Source of the DNA: Sulfurimonas sp. HSL1-2
Lineage (GTDB): Bacteria > Campylobacterota > Campylobacteria > Campylobacterales > Sulfurimonadaceae
Length of the DNA stretch: 64,000 bases
NCBI RefSeq assembly: GCF_039645565.1
Contig: NZ_CP147914.1
Location: 434,001-498,000 of the forward strand
Reading direction: 5' to 3'
The notes below the pieces were generated by a model. That model saw only the letters and a program-made list of their open reading frames with translations, had not been told where the DNA came from and made no database searches. The position numbers and the translations under genes are program-made. Positions 39,489 to 48,222 of this stretch are shown here, in pieces. Numbering within the stretch: position 1 is the stretch's first letter; each line of letters begins with the position of its first letter.

Positions 39489-41486
39489 ATGAAACAATCA
39501 CTAAATGGCGTACGGGGTATTTTGATGTCAAGTGCTGTGGGGGCAGCACTTCTGTTTTCTGGATGTGGTTCCTCATCTTCAACAACAACGACATCCGGTA
39601 CCGTAGTCGGTGCAGAACAGGCGACGGCGCTTCTCGGTACGCTTGAGTGTGTGCTCAATACGGCAACCGGTACGCTTACCAATGCGCTGAGCGCAGCAGA
39701 CCTCAGCCTGCTGACTTCAATCCCGCTCAACCTTACAACGGTTGCCAACGCGATGGTTGAACTCGGTCTGACGACGACGGATGTCACCGTCGGTGCAATG
39801 CTTGAGACAAGCGTTTCCCTGAGCCAGGTACTCGATATCATCGGTCTCATCGGCGGTACGCCGGATGTCCTGGCTATCGTTGCTTCCATTAAAGATGCAC
39901 TGGACCCTGCAACGCTGCTGCAGACGCTGCCGCTGGGTGATCTGCTGACGGTTGCACCGAGCCTGCTGACACAGGTACTGAGCACGGTAACCGATGCGAC
40001 TGCCGGTGTGGCAGAAACTGGTATCGATGCGCTGACATTCCTGGACGACACGGTTATGGGTGTCGGCTACGATGTCGCTGCCTGTATCCCGCAGCTTGAA
40101 CCTGTTGTCGCAACGCTTGACTGTGCGACAGACAGCGTACTGGGCGGTGCCGAACTGACAGCTGCCAACCTGAAGACCCTCGCCGTCGCCCTGCCGCTGG
40201 GCGATCTGCTTGGTGCCGTTCAGAGCGCAACAGGTCTTCTTGATACTGCGACACTCTCAGACCTTCTTGCCGCTCCGCTGAGCGCAGGCGATCTTCTCGG
40301 TATTCTCGGTACGCTGGCATCAGGCGATCCGGCTGCTGTCCTGTCAACACTGACAGGCGCTCTCGATCCGTCCCAGCTGACAAACCTGCTGAGCCTCGGT
40401 GACCTTATCACCGTACCGCAGGAACTGCTCGGCACGACACTCGGCAGCCTGCCGGCAACCCTGCTGACAACGACAACAGGTCTGCTCGGTACGGTTGAAG
40501 GTCTGCTCGCCCAGGTCGCTGGCGACCTCACATCCTGTCTTGATCCGAACCTCCTGGTCGGCTCCCTGACAAGTCTGCTCGGTGCGCTCCCGCTTGACGG
40601 CGGTGCGCTTGCGCTGGATCCTGCAGGGCTCCTGAGCCTGGTCAGTACTGACACGACGATCAATGACATTATCGCCGCGGCGAAAACACTCCCGGTCCTC
40701 AGTGCACTTCCGCTGGATGAGCTGATGGCAACGAAACTGAGCGTCGCGCAGCTGATGGACATCATTAATGCGCTGCCGATCCCCGCGCCGGTCTCTACAG
40801 TGCTGACGACAGTACTCGGTGCGGTACCGGATCTGAACCTTCCGGCACTGTCACTGAACGATATCCTTGCCCTGCCGGGTGAAGTCCTGCCGTTCGGTCT
40901 CGATCCGATGGATACAAGCGTGAACGGTCTGCTGACGACATCCGTCAATATGCTGGCACTGCTGGAATCTGTAGCGCACGGCCTGAATGCTGAAGGTGCA
41001 TCGTTCCTGCTCAACGCTGCGGTCGTTATGCCGATCGTCACGACGATCGACAAGCTCGGCGGTTTTGGCATCCTCGGCGGTCTCATGACCAACGTCCCGT
41101 ACCTGACGCAGACGCTGCCGCTGTCCGACCTGAGCGGTCTGCTTGTAAACGGTAACCCGCTCAGCGCGCTTGACCTGGCGAACCTGACAAGCCTGCTTGA
41201 TACGATCCTCGGCAGCGGCGATCCGACCGGTGTCCTCGAAGCGATCCTCGGAACGCTGACAGCAGGCGGTCTCGACGGCCTGCTTGGCAGCCTGCTCGGT
41301 ACCGTGAGCGACCTGCTCGGCGGAAACCTGCTTGGTGATCTGCTGAATACGCTGACAGGTCTGCTCGGCGGCGACCTTGCCGGCACGATTACGTCACTGC
41401 TCGGAAGCCTGACAACGGATCCGACGGCGATCCTGCAGACGCTCCTGAGCCTTCTGAACGCTCAGAACCTGGCGCTGCCGCTCTAA
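39489..41486 (+). CDS. Large Leu/Gly/Thr-rich lipoprotein without arginine
   Basis: Function unknown. The protein is 665 aa with signal peptide MKQSLNGVRGILMSSAVGAALLFSGC; the lipobox FSGC makes it a lipoprotein. The mature part is dominated by Leu, Gly, Thr, Ala and Asp. By eye it has only five Lys, one His and no Arg. Degenerate units recur, such as LPLGDLL, LSLGDLI and LTxLLGxLxxGDPxAVLxTLTGAL, and the C-terminal 100 residues are almost a LLG/LLGDL repeat. Four further Cys are present. AAGGAAAA precedes the ATG. It is first of five exported-protein genes and is followed by a hairpin terminator. Amphipathic solenoid, fibre or matrix subunit roles are all possible. Confidence 0.72.
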   Translation: MKQSLNGVRGILMSSAVGAALLFSGCGSSSSTTTTSGTVVGAEQATALLGTLECVLNTATGTLTNALSAADLSLLTSIPLNLTTVANAMVELGLTTTDVTVGAMLETSVSLSQVLDIIGLIGGTPDVLAIVASIKDALDPATLLQTLPLGDLLTVAPSLLTQVLSTVTDATAGVAETGIDALTFLDDTVMGVGYDVAACIPQLEPVVATLDCATDSVLGGAELTAANLKTLAVALPLGDLLGAVQSATGLLDTATLSDLLAAPLSAGDLLGILGTLASGDPAAVLSTLTGALDPSQLTNLLSLGDLITVPQELLGTTLGSLPATLLTTTTGLLGTVEGLLAQVAGDLTSCLDPNLLVGSLTSLLGALPLDGGALALDPAGLLSLVSTDTTINDIIAAAKTLPVLSALPLDELMATKLSVAQLMDIINALPIPAPVSTVLTTVLGAVPDLNLPALSLNDILALPGEVLPFGLDPMDTSVNGLLTTSVNMLALLESVAHGLNAEGASFLLNAAVVMPIVTTIDKLGGFGILGGLMTNVPYLTQTLPLSDLSGLLVNGNPLSALDLANLTSLLDTILGSGDPTGVLEAILGTLTAGGLDGLLGSLLGTVSDLLGGNLLGDLLNTLTGLLGGDLAGTITSLLGSLTTDPTAILQTLLSLLNAQNLALPL

Positions 41487-41507
41487 CACCAACCTCTTAC
41501 CATCCAT

Positions 41508-41528
41508 CCGCAGCATGACCTGCTGCGG
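41508..41528 (+). terminator. Hairpin after the 665-residue lipoprotein gene
   Basis: CCGCAGCA and TGCTGCGG form a perfect 8-base stem around five bases, 21 bases after the stop. A T-rich but interrupted tail follows. Termination may be partial, leaving this gene expressed above those downstream. The rest of the 286-base gap to the next gene is AT-rich, without a gene. Confidence 0.55.
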
Positions 41529-41772
41529 GTAGGATTCGTCTATACATTTCTTTACTTTCCCTCCTCCGAAAAATCGTTTTCAGCTCCTTGAATTCCGAAA
41601 ATATTGCCTGATATCACAATATGAAATGTTGTTATAATCGATACTAATTTCTTTGTTTAACTTCAGCTTTGTGTGCTATTATTAATTGAATTTTCCCAAG
41701 TATTTTGCACGGGGAGAACGGCGCGAAGCGGCCTTAAACGAGGGAACAGCTTCACGAATGAAGGAGTATATA

Positions 41773-44430
41773 ATGCAATTGTTCTTGCAAACGAAGAGGG
41801 GGTTGGCACTCTTCCTCGGCACGATCATGATGATCATGCTGGCGGGTTGCGGTGCGGACAGTGTTTTTGACAACAATGTCAAAGGCAGTGGTCTTACGGT
41901 GGATGTTAAACCTGCCGATGGGACAACAAACGTTTTCCTGAATACGGATATTACGGGAACGTTCAACAAAGATATTCAGCAGGCAACGTTGATCGAGGGG
42001 ACGACGTTCTACCTGCTTGATCCGAATGACAATATGGTTGCGGGTTCGTGGTCTTACCTGAACAAGGTACTGCGCTTCAAGCCCGATGCCAATCTGACCG
42101 CGAACACGACATACCGGTTCGTCACGACGAACGGCATCCGCGGTACGGATTACTCGCGCCTGGGCGGGGATGTCGTCACGACATTTACGACAGGAACGGG
42201 CCTGGGACTGACGGTAACGCTCAACCCGCAGCATGGGGACACGAACGTATCGCTCAACCCCAATATCACGGCAACGTTCAACGAACCGATCGATTTTGCG
42301 ACCGTCACGAACAACAGCTTCTATCTGCTGGATTCGCTCAGTGCAAAAGTCCCGGTCACAAAGATCGAACATACTGACGACAATGCGACGGTCATTCTGA
42401 AACTGGCATCGAACCTTGCACCTTTCAGTACCTATACAACCGTCGTGACGACGGACGTTTCGGCTCCGAACGGTCATACGCTCGCCGCCAACGAGCAAGC
42501 GATGTTCGTGACCGGCAACTGGCTGCGCCTGGCAGTTTCGATCAATCCGCCGGACGGCGCAACGAATGTGCCGATCAATACGATGATCACCGCCTCCTTC
42601 AACAAACCGATGGATCTGTCGACGCTGAATTCGGGCAATATCTACCTGATGGATGAAAACGGCACCCATGTCCCGGGTACGCTGCATACCGCTACGGATG
42701 CAAACGGCAACACGGTCGTGACCTTCATCCTGGAGCCGGGCACGACGCTGGCACCGAACAGCGACTATACGTTTGTCGTTGAGAACGATGTGACGTCCCT
42801 TGACGGTGAGCAGCTCGGCACGGATGAGACTTCGACGTTCACGACGGGTACCCAGACGGAACTGCAGGTCTATATCGTACCGGCTGACGGAGAAACAGGC
42901 GTCGCCGTCACGGACAATATCGTTGCCTACTTCAATGAAGATGTGAATGATACGACGCTTGACGGTACGACTTTCTATCTTGAGAACAATGTAAGCGGCG
43001 TTCTCCCGGGAGCGATCAGCTATGACGGCGCTAATTACATTGCCGTCTTCAACCCGGATGCGAACCTCACGGCGTATACGACCTATACGTTCACGGTTAC
43101 AACCGGTGTTGAGGCTGTCAACGGCGATACGCTGGCCAGTGATGAAAGTTCAACATTTACGACCGGTAACCTGATCCGCGTCATCGATGCAGCCGTCTTC
43201 AGTATGGGCAGTAACGCCGTGGCAGTCGATACAAACGAATCGGCCCTCAACGGCGTTACGGGTAACCTGCTCGGGACAAATATCTCCCTGGGGGTCGATG
43301 GTGTACAAGGGCTGGCTTCGGCGACGATCAACTACGAGGGGCTTGTTGCCGCTCTCGCCGGAGAAACCAATTCAACGACGGTACAGGAACTCGTGGACAG
43401 TAACGTCAGTCTGACGACTCTTCTGCAGATTATTTCAGACCAGATGCCGGCAGGTCCGGGCAAAGATGCTGTGGATCAGATCGCGCAGGCAGTGGCTGAC
43501 CAGGGTCTTGATCAGCCGGTATCGATCGGGGAGCTGCTGCAGTTCCCTGACAGCGTTCTCCCCGGGGGTGTGCAAGATGTCCTGGACATGGCGGGTGTTT
43601 CGGCTGCAGAGGCGAATGTAGTCTCTCTGCTGGGTTCGATAAACGGCGCACTCGCGCCGATCACAGAAAGTGTCATCGAAATACCACTCTCCATCCCGGG
43701 TCTTACAGACGGCAGCAGTATGCTTCGTGCGCAGCTGGTGAGTCCGCCGGCGATTGCACTGATGGTTGAGGGGGATACGATCCGCGCTTCCCAGGCCAGA
43801 ATCCAGCTGAAGCTTGCACTGACCGGTTCGGCGCTTACTGACCTGTTGTCGCTGCTTGGTCTCGGTACAGGTGAGATCCTCAATCTCCCGCTGTATATCG
43901 TGCTGGGGGCTGCTGAAGGTAACTTGACGACGCTTTCAGTTAACGATGTCGCGATGGCGGTACAGAACGGGCTTGCCTCAATCTACCTCGGGACGATTCC
44001 GGATGATCAGTTCTTCTCCGACCAGCCGTTGACGGTCGACAGTTTCGCACCGGTAGACCTTATCAATCTTCTTGGGCTTGCAACCGTCACTGCCAAGGCA
44101 TATGCTGTTGGGGATGCAAACAATACGACGATGCACTTCTTACCGGTCAATGTGCCGCAGATGGAGAGTGCCTTCGCACCGTTGGGAGATACGACTGGAT
44201 CATTGCTTGGAACATTGACAAGCAATCTTGAAGTGCAAGTGACACTGCTCGGTATTCCGTTGCTTGATGTCAGTAGTCTTGTGGGGGCGTTGAGCGATCT
44301 GCTGGTGAATACGCTTGCACCGGCGCTGTCGCCGATCCTTAATATGCTGAGTGACGCGCTCGGGGCGTATAGCGGTCAGGCCGATGTCACGATGCTCAGT
44401 CTGATCGAGCACTATATTGTGCAGCCGTAA
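41773..44430 (+). CDS. Lipoprotein with Big_5-type Ig repeats and a TadG-like C-terminal domain, copy 1
   Basis: Exported lipoprotein of 885 aa; the lipobox LAGC follows a hydrophobic signal peptide. Four Ig-like SbsA/Big_5 repeats fill about residues 25-465. Each opens with a V-x-P-x-D/H-G-x-T-x-V segment and has an aTFNkpi-like turn, ending ADxTTxFTTG. From about 470 a second domain starts AAVFSMGSNAVAVDT. It contains PPAIALMVEGDTIRASQARIQLKL, LNLPLYIVLGAAEGNL and DVAMAVQNGLASIYLG, a set resembling the variable-part domain of TadG-like pilus proteins. AAGGAG precedes the chosen ATG. The following OmpA gene is 47 bases away. A homologue lies further downstream. Adhesin or fibre-anchor role inferred. 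Confidence 0.75.
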   Translation: MQLFLQTKRGLALFLGTIMMIMLAGCGADSVFDNNVKGSGLTVDVKPADGTTNVFLNTDITGTFNKDIQQATLIEGTTFYLLDPNDNMVAGSWSYLNKVLRFKPDANLTANTTYRFVTTNGIRGTDYSRLGGDVVTTFTTGTGLGLTVTLNPQHGDTNVSLNPNITATFNEPIDFATVTNNSFYLLDSLSAKVPVTKIEHTDDNATVILKLASNLAPFSTYTTVVTTDVSAPNGHTLAANEQAMFVTGNWLRLAVSINPPDGATNVPINTMITASFNKPMDLSTLNSGNIYLMDENGTHVPGTLHTATDANGNTVVTFILEPGTTLAPNSDYTFVVENDVTSLDGEQLGTDETSTFTTGTQTELQVYIVPADGETGVAVTDNIVAYFNEDVNDTTLDGTTFYLENNVSGVLPGAISYDGANYIAVFNPDANLTAYTTYTFTVTTGVEAVNGDTLASDESSTFTTGNLIRVIDAAVFSMGSNAVAVDTNESALNGVTGNLLGTNISLGVDGVQGLASATINYEGLVAALAGETNSTTVQELVDSNVSLTTLLQIISDQMPAGPGKDAVDQIAQAVADQGLDQPVSIGELLQFPDSVLPGGVQDVLDMAGVSAAEANVVSLLGSINGALAPITESVIEIPLSIPGLTDGSSMLRAQLVSPPAIALMVEGDTIRASQARIQLKLALTGSALTDLLSLLGLGTGEILNLPLYIVLGAAEGNLTTLSVNDVAMAVQNGLASIYLGTIPDDQFFSDQPLTVDSFAPVDLINLLGLATVTAKAYAVGDANNTTMHFLPVNVPQMESAFAPLGDTTGSLLGTLTSNLEVQVTLLGIPLLDVSSLVGALSDLLVNTLAPALSPILNMLSDALGAYSGQADVTMLSLIEHYIVQP

Positions 44431-44447
44431 AGCACAGAGAATGAAAC

Positions 44448-44460
44448 GGGGCTGTGCCCC
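44448..44460 (+). promoter_or_regulatory. Hairpin in the leader of the first OmpA-type gene
   Basis: GGGGC-TGT-GCCCC lies in the 47-base gap between the lipoprotein stop and the OmpA-type start, 17 bases before the ATG. It could stabilise the mRNA or tune translation. A comparable GC hairpin (CGGG...CCCG, about 48191-48206) precedes the second OmpA-type gene. Confidence 0.35.
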
Positions 44461-44477
44461 ACGAACGAAGGATTAAA

Positions 44478-45716
44478 ATGAAGAGTTTATATTCAGTGGC
44501 AGCGGCGGCGGTACTGCTTGCTTCTGCGGCACACGCCGATTTTCCGGCGAAACGCATTGCATTCCCGGGCCTCTATATCGGGGGCAATGTCGGTTATGCA
44601 ACCAGCAGGGTCAATGAGACCGATACGGCACAGGAAGCATGCGACGGCGACCCGGCCTGTACCGTCATCAGCTCCTCGATCGATGAGAACGCTTTCGGGC
44701 TCAAGCTGTTCGGAGGCTACCTCTTCAACGACTATTTCGCCGTTGAAGGCGGCTATTTCAACCTCGGCGAGGTGTCGTTCAAGCATGTGACCAACACGGG
44801 TGAGACCTATAAGGGCAGCGCGAAGATGCAGGGGCTCAATGCTGACGTGGTTGGGCACCTACCCATCCTCGAACAGCTGACCGTCTTCGGCCGTCTCGGT
44901 GTCATGTACGCCGAAGTTAACAAAGAGTACTCCTATTCGGGCGGTACGCTCTATATCAACGGTGTTCCGAAAGACATGAGCCCGGGACAGTGGGGTGCAG
45001 GCCTGAAGCTCGGTGCCGGTGTGCAGTACGACTTCACCCCGCGCCTCGGAGTCCGCGGTGAATGGGAAGGGTACCACATGGAAGAGGATGCCTCCGATTC
45101 GGGGATGGATATGAGCTTCTGGTCCGTCGGTATTGTCTACCGCTTCGGCGAGGATCCGAACGCACCGGTGCCGCCGCCGGAACCGGAAAAGGTCATCGTC
45201 GTCAAAGAGGTCCCGGTCCCGGCTGAGCCTGTTGTCGTTGAAAAAGTCGTTGAGAAAGAGGTCATCAAAGAGGTCCCGGCCGAACCGGTCGTCATTCGCA
45301 AACCGGTCGAACGTGTCGTCCTGGCGACGGATGCCCTCTTTGACTTCAACAAGGCTGTCGTCAAGCCCGAAGGTAAAGCTGCGATCAGAGATCTGGTGGC
45401 CAAGCTCCAAAAAGATGACAAGCTGATCGTCACGGGCCATACGGACAGTATCGGTTCGGAACTGTACAACCTGAAGCTCTCCCAGCGCCGTGCAGACGCG
45501 GTCAAGAACGAGCTGATCGTCAATGGTATTGAAGCCGACCGCATCGAAACGAAGGCCAAAGGTGAAAGCGATCCGGTCGCAACCAATGAGACCGATGAAG
45601 GTCGCGCGCAGAACCGCCGTGTCGATATCGACATCATCGCCGCACCGAAAGCACCGGAAGAGGAGGTTACACCTCCGGCCGATGAAGTCACCCTCCCGGC
45701 AGGGGAAGCGAAGTAA
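44478..45716 (+). CDS. OmpA-family outer-membrane protein, copy 1
   Basis: Two-domain protein of 412 aa. A signal peptide (MKSLYSVAAAAVLLASAAHA) precedes an eight-stranded OmpA-like barrel (about 25-215, starting with IAFPGLYIGGNVGYATS and ending VGIVYRFGEDP). A Val/Lys/Glu/Pro linker with EVPVPAEPVVVEKVVEKEV follows. The peptidoglycan-binding OmpA C-terminal domain (about 295-395) has TDALFDFNKAVVKPEG, GHTDSIGSELYN and LSQRRADAVKN. Asp and Arg of the NxxLSxxRA motif are present as SQRRADAVK, expected to bind diaminopimelate. GAAGGATT precedes the ATG. It is coupled to the preceding lipoprotein gene and is followed by a terminator. Likely role: anchoring the surface assembly to the cell wall. 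Confidence 0.88.
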   Translation: MKSLYSVAAAAVLLASAAHADFPAKRIAFPGLYIGGNVGYATSRVNETDTAQEACDGDPACTVISSSIDENAFGLKLFGGYLFNDYFAVEGGYFNLGEVSFKHVTNTGETYKGSAKMQGLNADVVGHLPILEQLTVFGRLGVMYAEVNKEYSYSGGTLYINGVPKDMSPGQWGAGLKLGAGVQYDFTPRLGVRGEWEGYHMEEDASDSGMDMSFWSVGIVYRFGEDPNAPVPPPEPEKVIVVKEVPVPAEPVVVEKVVEKEVIKEVPAEPVVIRKPVERVVLATDALFDFNKAVVKPEGKAAIRDLVAKLQKDDKLIVTGHTDSIGSELYNLKLSQRRADAVKNELIVNGIEADRIETKAKGESDPVATNETDEGRAQNRRVDIDIIAAPKAPEEEVTPPADEVTLPAGEAK

Positions 45717-45738
45717 CAATCACTTACAGTGCATATAG

Positions 45739-45754
45739 GGGCGCTTAGGCGCCC
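45739..45754 (+). terminator. Terminator after first OmpA-type gene
   Basis: GGGCGC-TTAG-GCGCCC is followed by TTT. It closes the first lipoprotein-OmpA unit. The remaining 390 bases to the next gene are AT-rich and probably hold a promoter for the second unit. Confidence 0.65.
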
Positions 45755-46146
45755 TTTGTACCGGGAGCCAGGTGCTTCCTCCCTCTTTTCGAATCATTTC
45801 AATTTCCTTTTTACTATTTTTTTTCTGCTTGGCACACTCGGTTGGTCTGCCGCATCCCCATCGTTGTTTTCCGAGTTTTTTACCCTCCGCATTGACTGGT
45901 GGATAAAGCCTGCTACGTCATAACCATAATCCAGCATGATATTTTTGATAATAATTTGATAAAAACATATAAAAAAACAAAAAAATATATATATTGATCT
46001 TTATTAAGTTTAATGTAGATATGCTTCAAAATGTTATTTTTGTGACATTGTCGGGAAAACAGAACGCAATCTGTATTCTTCCGGCGCTATCAGGCGGCTG
46101 CCGAATGAACGGCGAAAAAGTGTAATACGGGAAAAGGGAGTACAAC

Positions 46147-48174
46147 ATGGTGCGATCGGTGTATCGATGGGGGCTGATGGGGATCATCGGCGTAGGAATG
46201 ATGCTGCTGCTGGCTGCCTGCGGGCGGGACAGTGCATTTGACGGACCGGTCAACGGCGGTGAACTGCAGGTGACGATAGATCCGGCGGAGGGGGATGTCA
46301 ACATCCCGATCAATAAAGTCATTACGGCCAAATTCAACAAAGAGATGAATGTCTCGACGGTGAACAATGGCACATTCTATCTGCTGGACGAAAACGGAAC
46401 CAAAGTCTCTGCCGACATCAAATTCTACGGAACAGATACCCGGCTCTTCACCTTGACGTCACAGAGCGATCTCGCAAAAGATTCGAATTACACCGTCTAT
46501 GTCACCCGGGGCGTCAAAGCGAGTGACGGCTACCTGCTTGCAGATGACAATGTGATCCATTTCACGACGGGGACGCTGAAATACCTGCAGGTAACAGTGC
46601 TGCCCAGTGACGGCGATACCAACGTCTCCGTCGGGGCGCACATGCTGGGCAGTTTCAACGAAGCGGTCAATACGGCGACGCTTAACAGTACCAATGTGTT
46701 CCTGCGCGACGGTAACGGCAGCCTCGTCGACGGTACGATCGATTACGCCGACATCGGCAGCGATCACCTGATGACCTTTACGCCGTCGTCACCGCTCGAT
46801 TACAATGCGACGTATACCTTTACGATCAAGCAGCCCGTCACGGCGCTTAGCGGAATCGAGCTGGAGTATGACAGTGTGAACAGCTTTACGACGGGCCCGC
46901 TGAAGCTGGTCAAGGCGGCCGTCTTCTCCATGGCGTCGACCCCCGTCTCTGTCGATACGAACAACTCCGACCTGCTCGGCGGCGTACTCGGCGGGCTTGT
47001 GGGAGCACAGGCAACCGTGGATGTCGCCGGAACGGGCGGCCTGGTCGACATCGGCCTCGGCTTTCCGGCGCTGGTATCGGACCTGGGCAGCGAGCTGAAT
47101 GTGACAACGGTGCAGGAGCTTCTCGACAGCAACATTACACTGGATGCGATGCTGCATGTCATTGCGGAGCAGCTGGGCGGTATTGATGCTGTTGAGGCGC
47201 AAAAGTTTATCAATGCGCTCATGGCTGATGTGGAAGCTTCAGAGCTTAGCAACACCCCCATCAGTATCGGCAGCCTGCTGCAGTTCCCGGTCGACATGCT
47301 GCCGCTTGATTTGAACGACGTACTGGCGATGACAGGTGTCTCCTCGGCGCAGTTGAGTGTGCAGTCGCTGCTCTCCGGCGTCAACCAGGCACTGGCCCCG
47401 GTCCTGAATGCACCGATTGAAATCCCGCTCTATCTGCCGCTCCTGACGGATGAAACCAGCGGGCTGAGACTGCAGGTCGTTGCTCCGCCGGCAATCGCAC
47501 TGATGGCAGAAGGGGATACGATCCACTCCGCATCGACGCGTCTGCAGCTCAATCTGAAAGTCGGCGGTATTCTCGGGGATCTTCTCGGCGCACTGAACAC
47601 GGGGCTGGACGGAGAGGGATCGGTCAGTTCCGATCTGGTCAACCTGCCGCTCTACCTGGAACTCGGCTCATCAATCGGGAGTCTGACGACGCTTAACAAC
47701 GATGAAGTTGCCATGAGCGTCCAGAACGGTTTGGCCACACTCGTGATCGGAACGATCCCTGACGATCAGTTCTTTTCGCAGACCCCGCTCTCCCCGGAAG
47801 ATGTCGGTGCGGCCGATCTTGTCAATCTCCTGGGGCTGGTGAAAGTGAGTGTCAAAGCCTATGCCGCCGGGGTGGCCAACAGCGGCGCGATCAATTTTGC
47901 CCCGGTCGACATGATGCAGATGCAGAGCATTAATGCGCCGACGGGGTCGACGACGGATGCCCTGCTTAACACCCTGATCGGGAACCTGGAGCTCACCATC
48001 ACGCTGCTGGGCATTCCGCTTGACGTTTCCGGTCTGCTGGGCGACCTGCTTAATCCGCTGCTCTCCATTCTGCTGCCGCTGCTCACTCCGCTGCTTGACA
48101 CGGTCACGGGGCTGCTGGGGGCCAGCATCGGCAAGGCGGACGTGACCATGATGAGTCTGGTGTACGGCTATTAA
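46147..48174 (+). CDS. Lipoprotein with Big_5-type Ig repeats and a TadG-like C-terminal domain, copy 2
   Basis: Paralogue of the 885-residue lipoprotein (675 aa). Signal peptide ends in the lipobox LAAC. It has two Ig-like repeats instead of four (from about residues 33 and 143), with TIDPAEGDVNIPINKVITAKFNK and TVLPSDGDTNVSVG. The C-terminal domain from about 258 (AAVFSMASTPVSVDT) matches throughout: PPAIALMAEGDTIHSASTRLQLNL, VNLPLYLELGSS, EVAMSVQNGLATLVIGTIPDDQFFS. It ends with a Leu-rich stretch like that of the 665-residue protein. GGGAAAAGGGAG precedes the ATG. It forms the second lipoprotein-OmpA unit of a duplicated module. Confidence 0.75.
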   Translation: MVRSVYRWGLMGIIGVGMMLLLAACGRDSAFDGPVNGGELQVTIDPAEGDVNIPINKVITAKFNKEMNVSTVNNGTFYLLDENGTKVSADIKFYGTDTRLFTLTSQSDLAKDSNYTVYVTRGVKASDGYLLADDNVIHFTTGTLKYLQVTVLPSDGDTNVSVGAHMLGSFNEAVNTATLNSTNVFLRDGNGSLVDGTIDYADIGSDHLMTFTPSSPLDYNATYTFTIKQPVTALSGIELEYDSVNSFTTGPLKLVKAAVFSMASTPVSVDTNNSDLLGGVLGGLVGAQATVDVAGTGGLVDIGLGFPALVSDLGSELNVTTVQELLDSNITLDAMLHVIAEQLGGIDAVEAQKFINALMADVEASELSNTPISIGSLLQFPVDMLPLDLNDVLAMTGVSSAQLSVQSLLSGVNQALAPVLNAPIEIPLYLPLLTDETSGLRLQVVAPPAIALMAEGDTIHSASTRLQLNLKVGGILGDLLGALNTGLDGEGSVSSDLVNLPLYLELGSSIGSLTTLNNDEVAMSVQNGLATLVIGTIPDDQFFSQTPLSPEDVGAADLVNLLGLVKVSVKAYAAGVANSGAINFAPVDMMQMQSINAPTGSTTDALLNTLIGNLELTITLLGIPLDVSGLLGDLLNPLLSILLPLLTPLLDTVTGLLGASIGKADVTMMSLVYGY

Positions 48175-48222
48175 TCCAAAGGGAACTCTGCGGGGTGCAT
48201 TCCCGGCAACAGAAGGAAGAAG

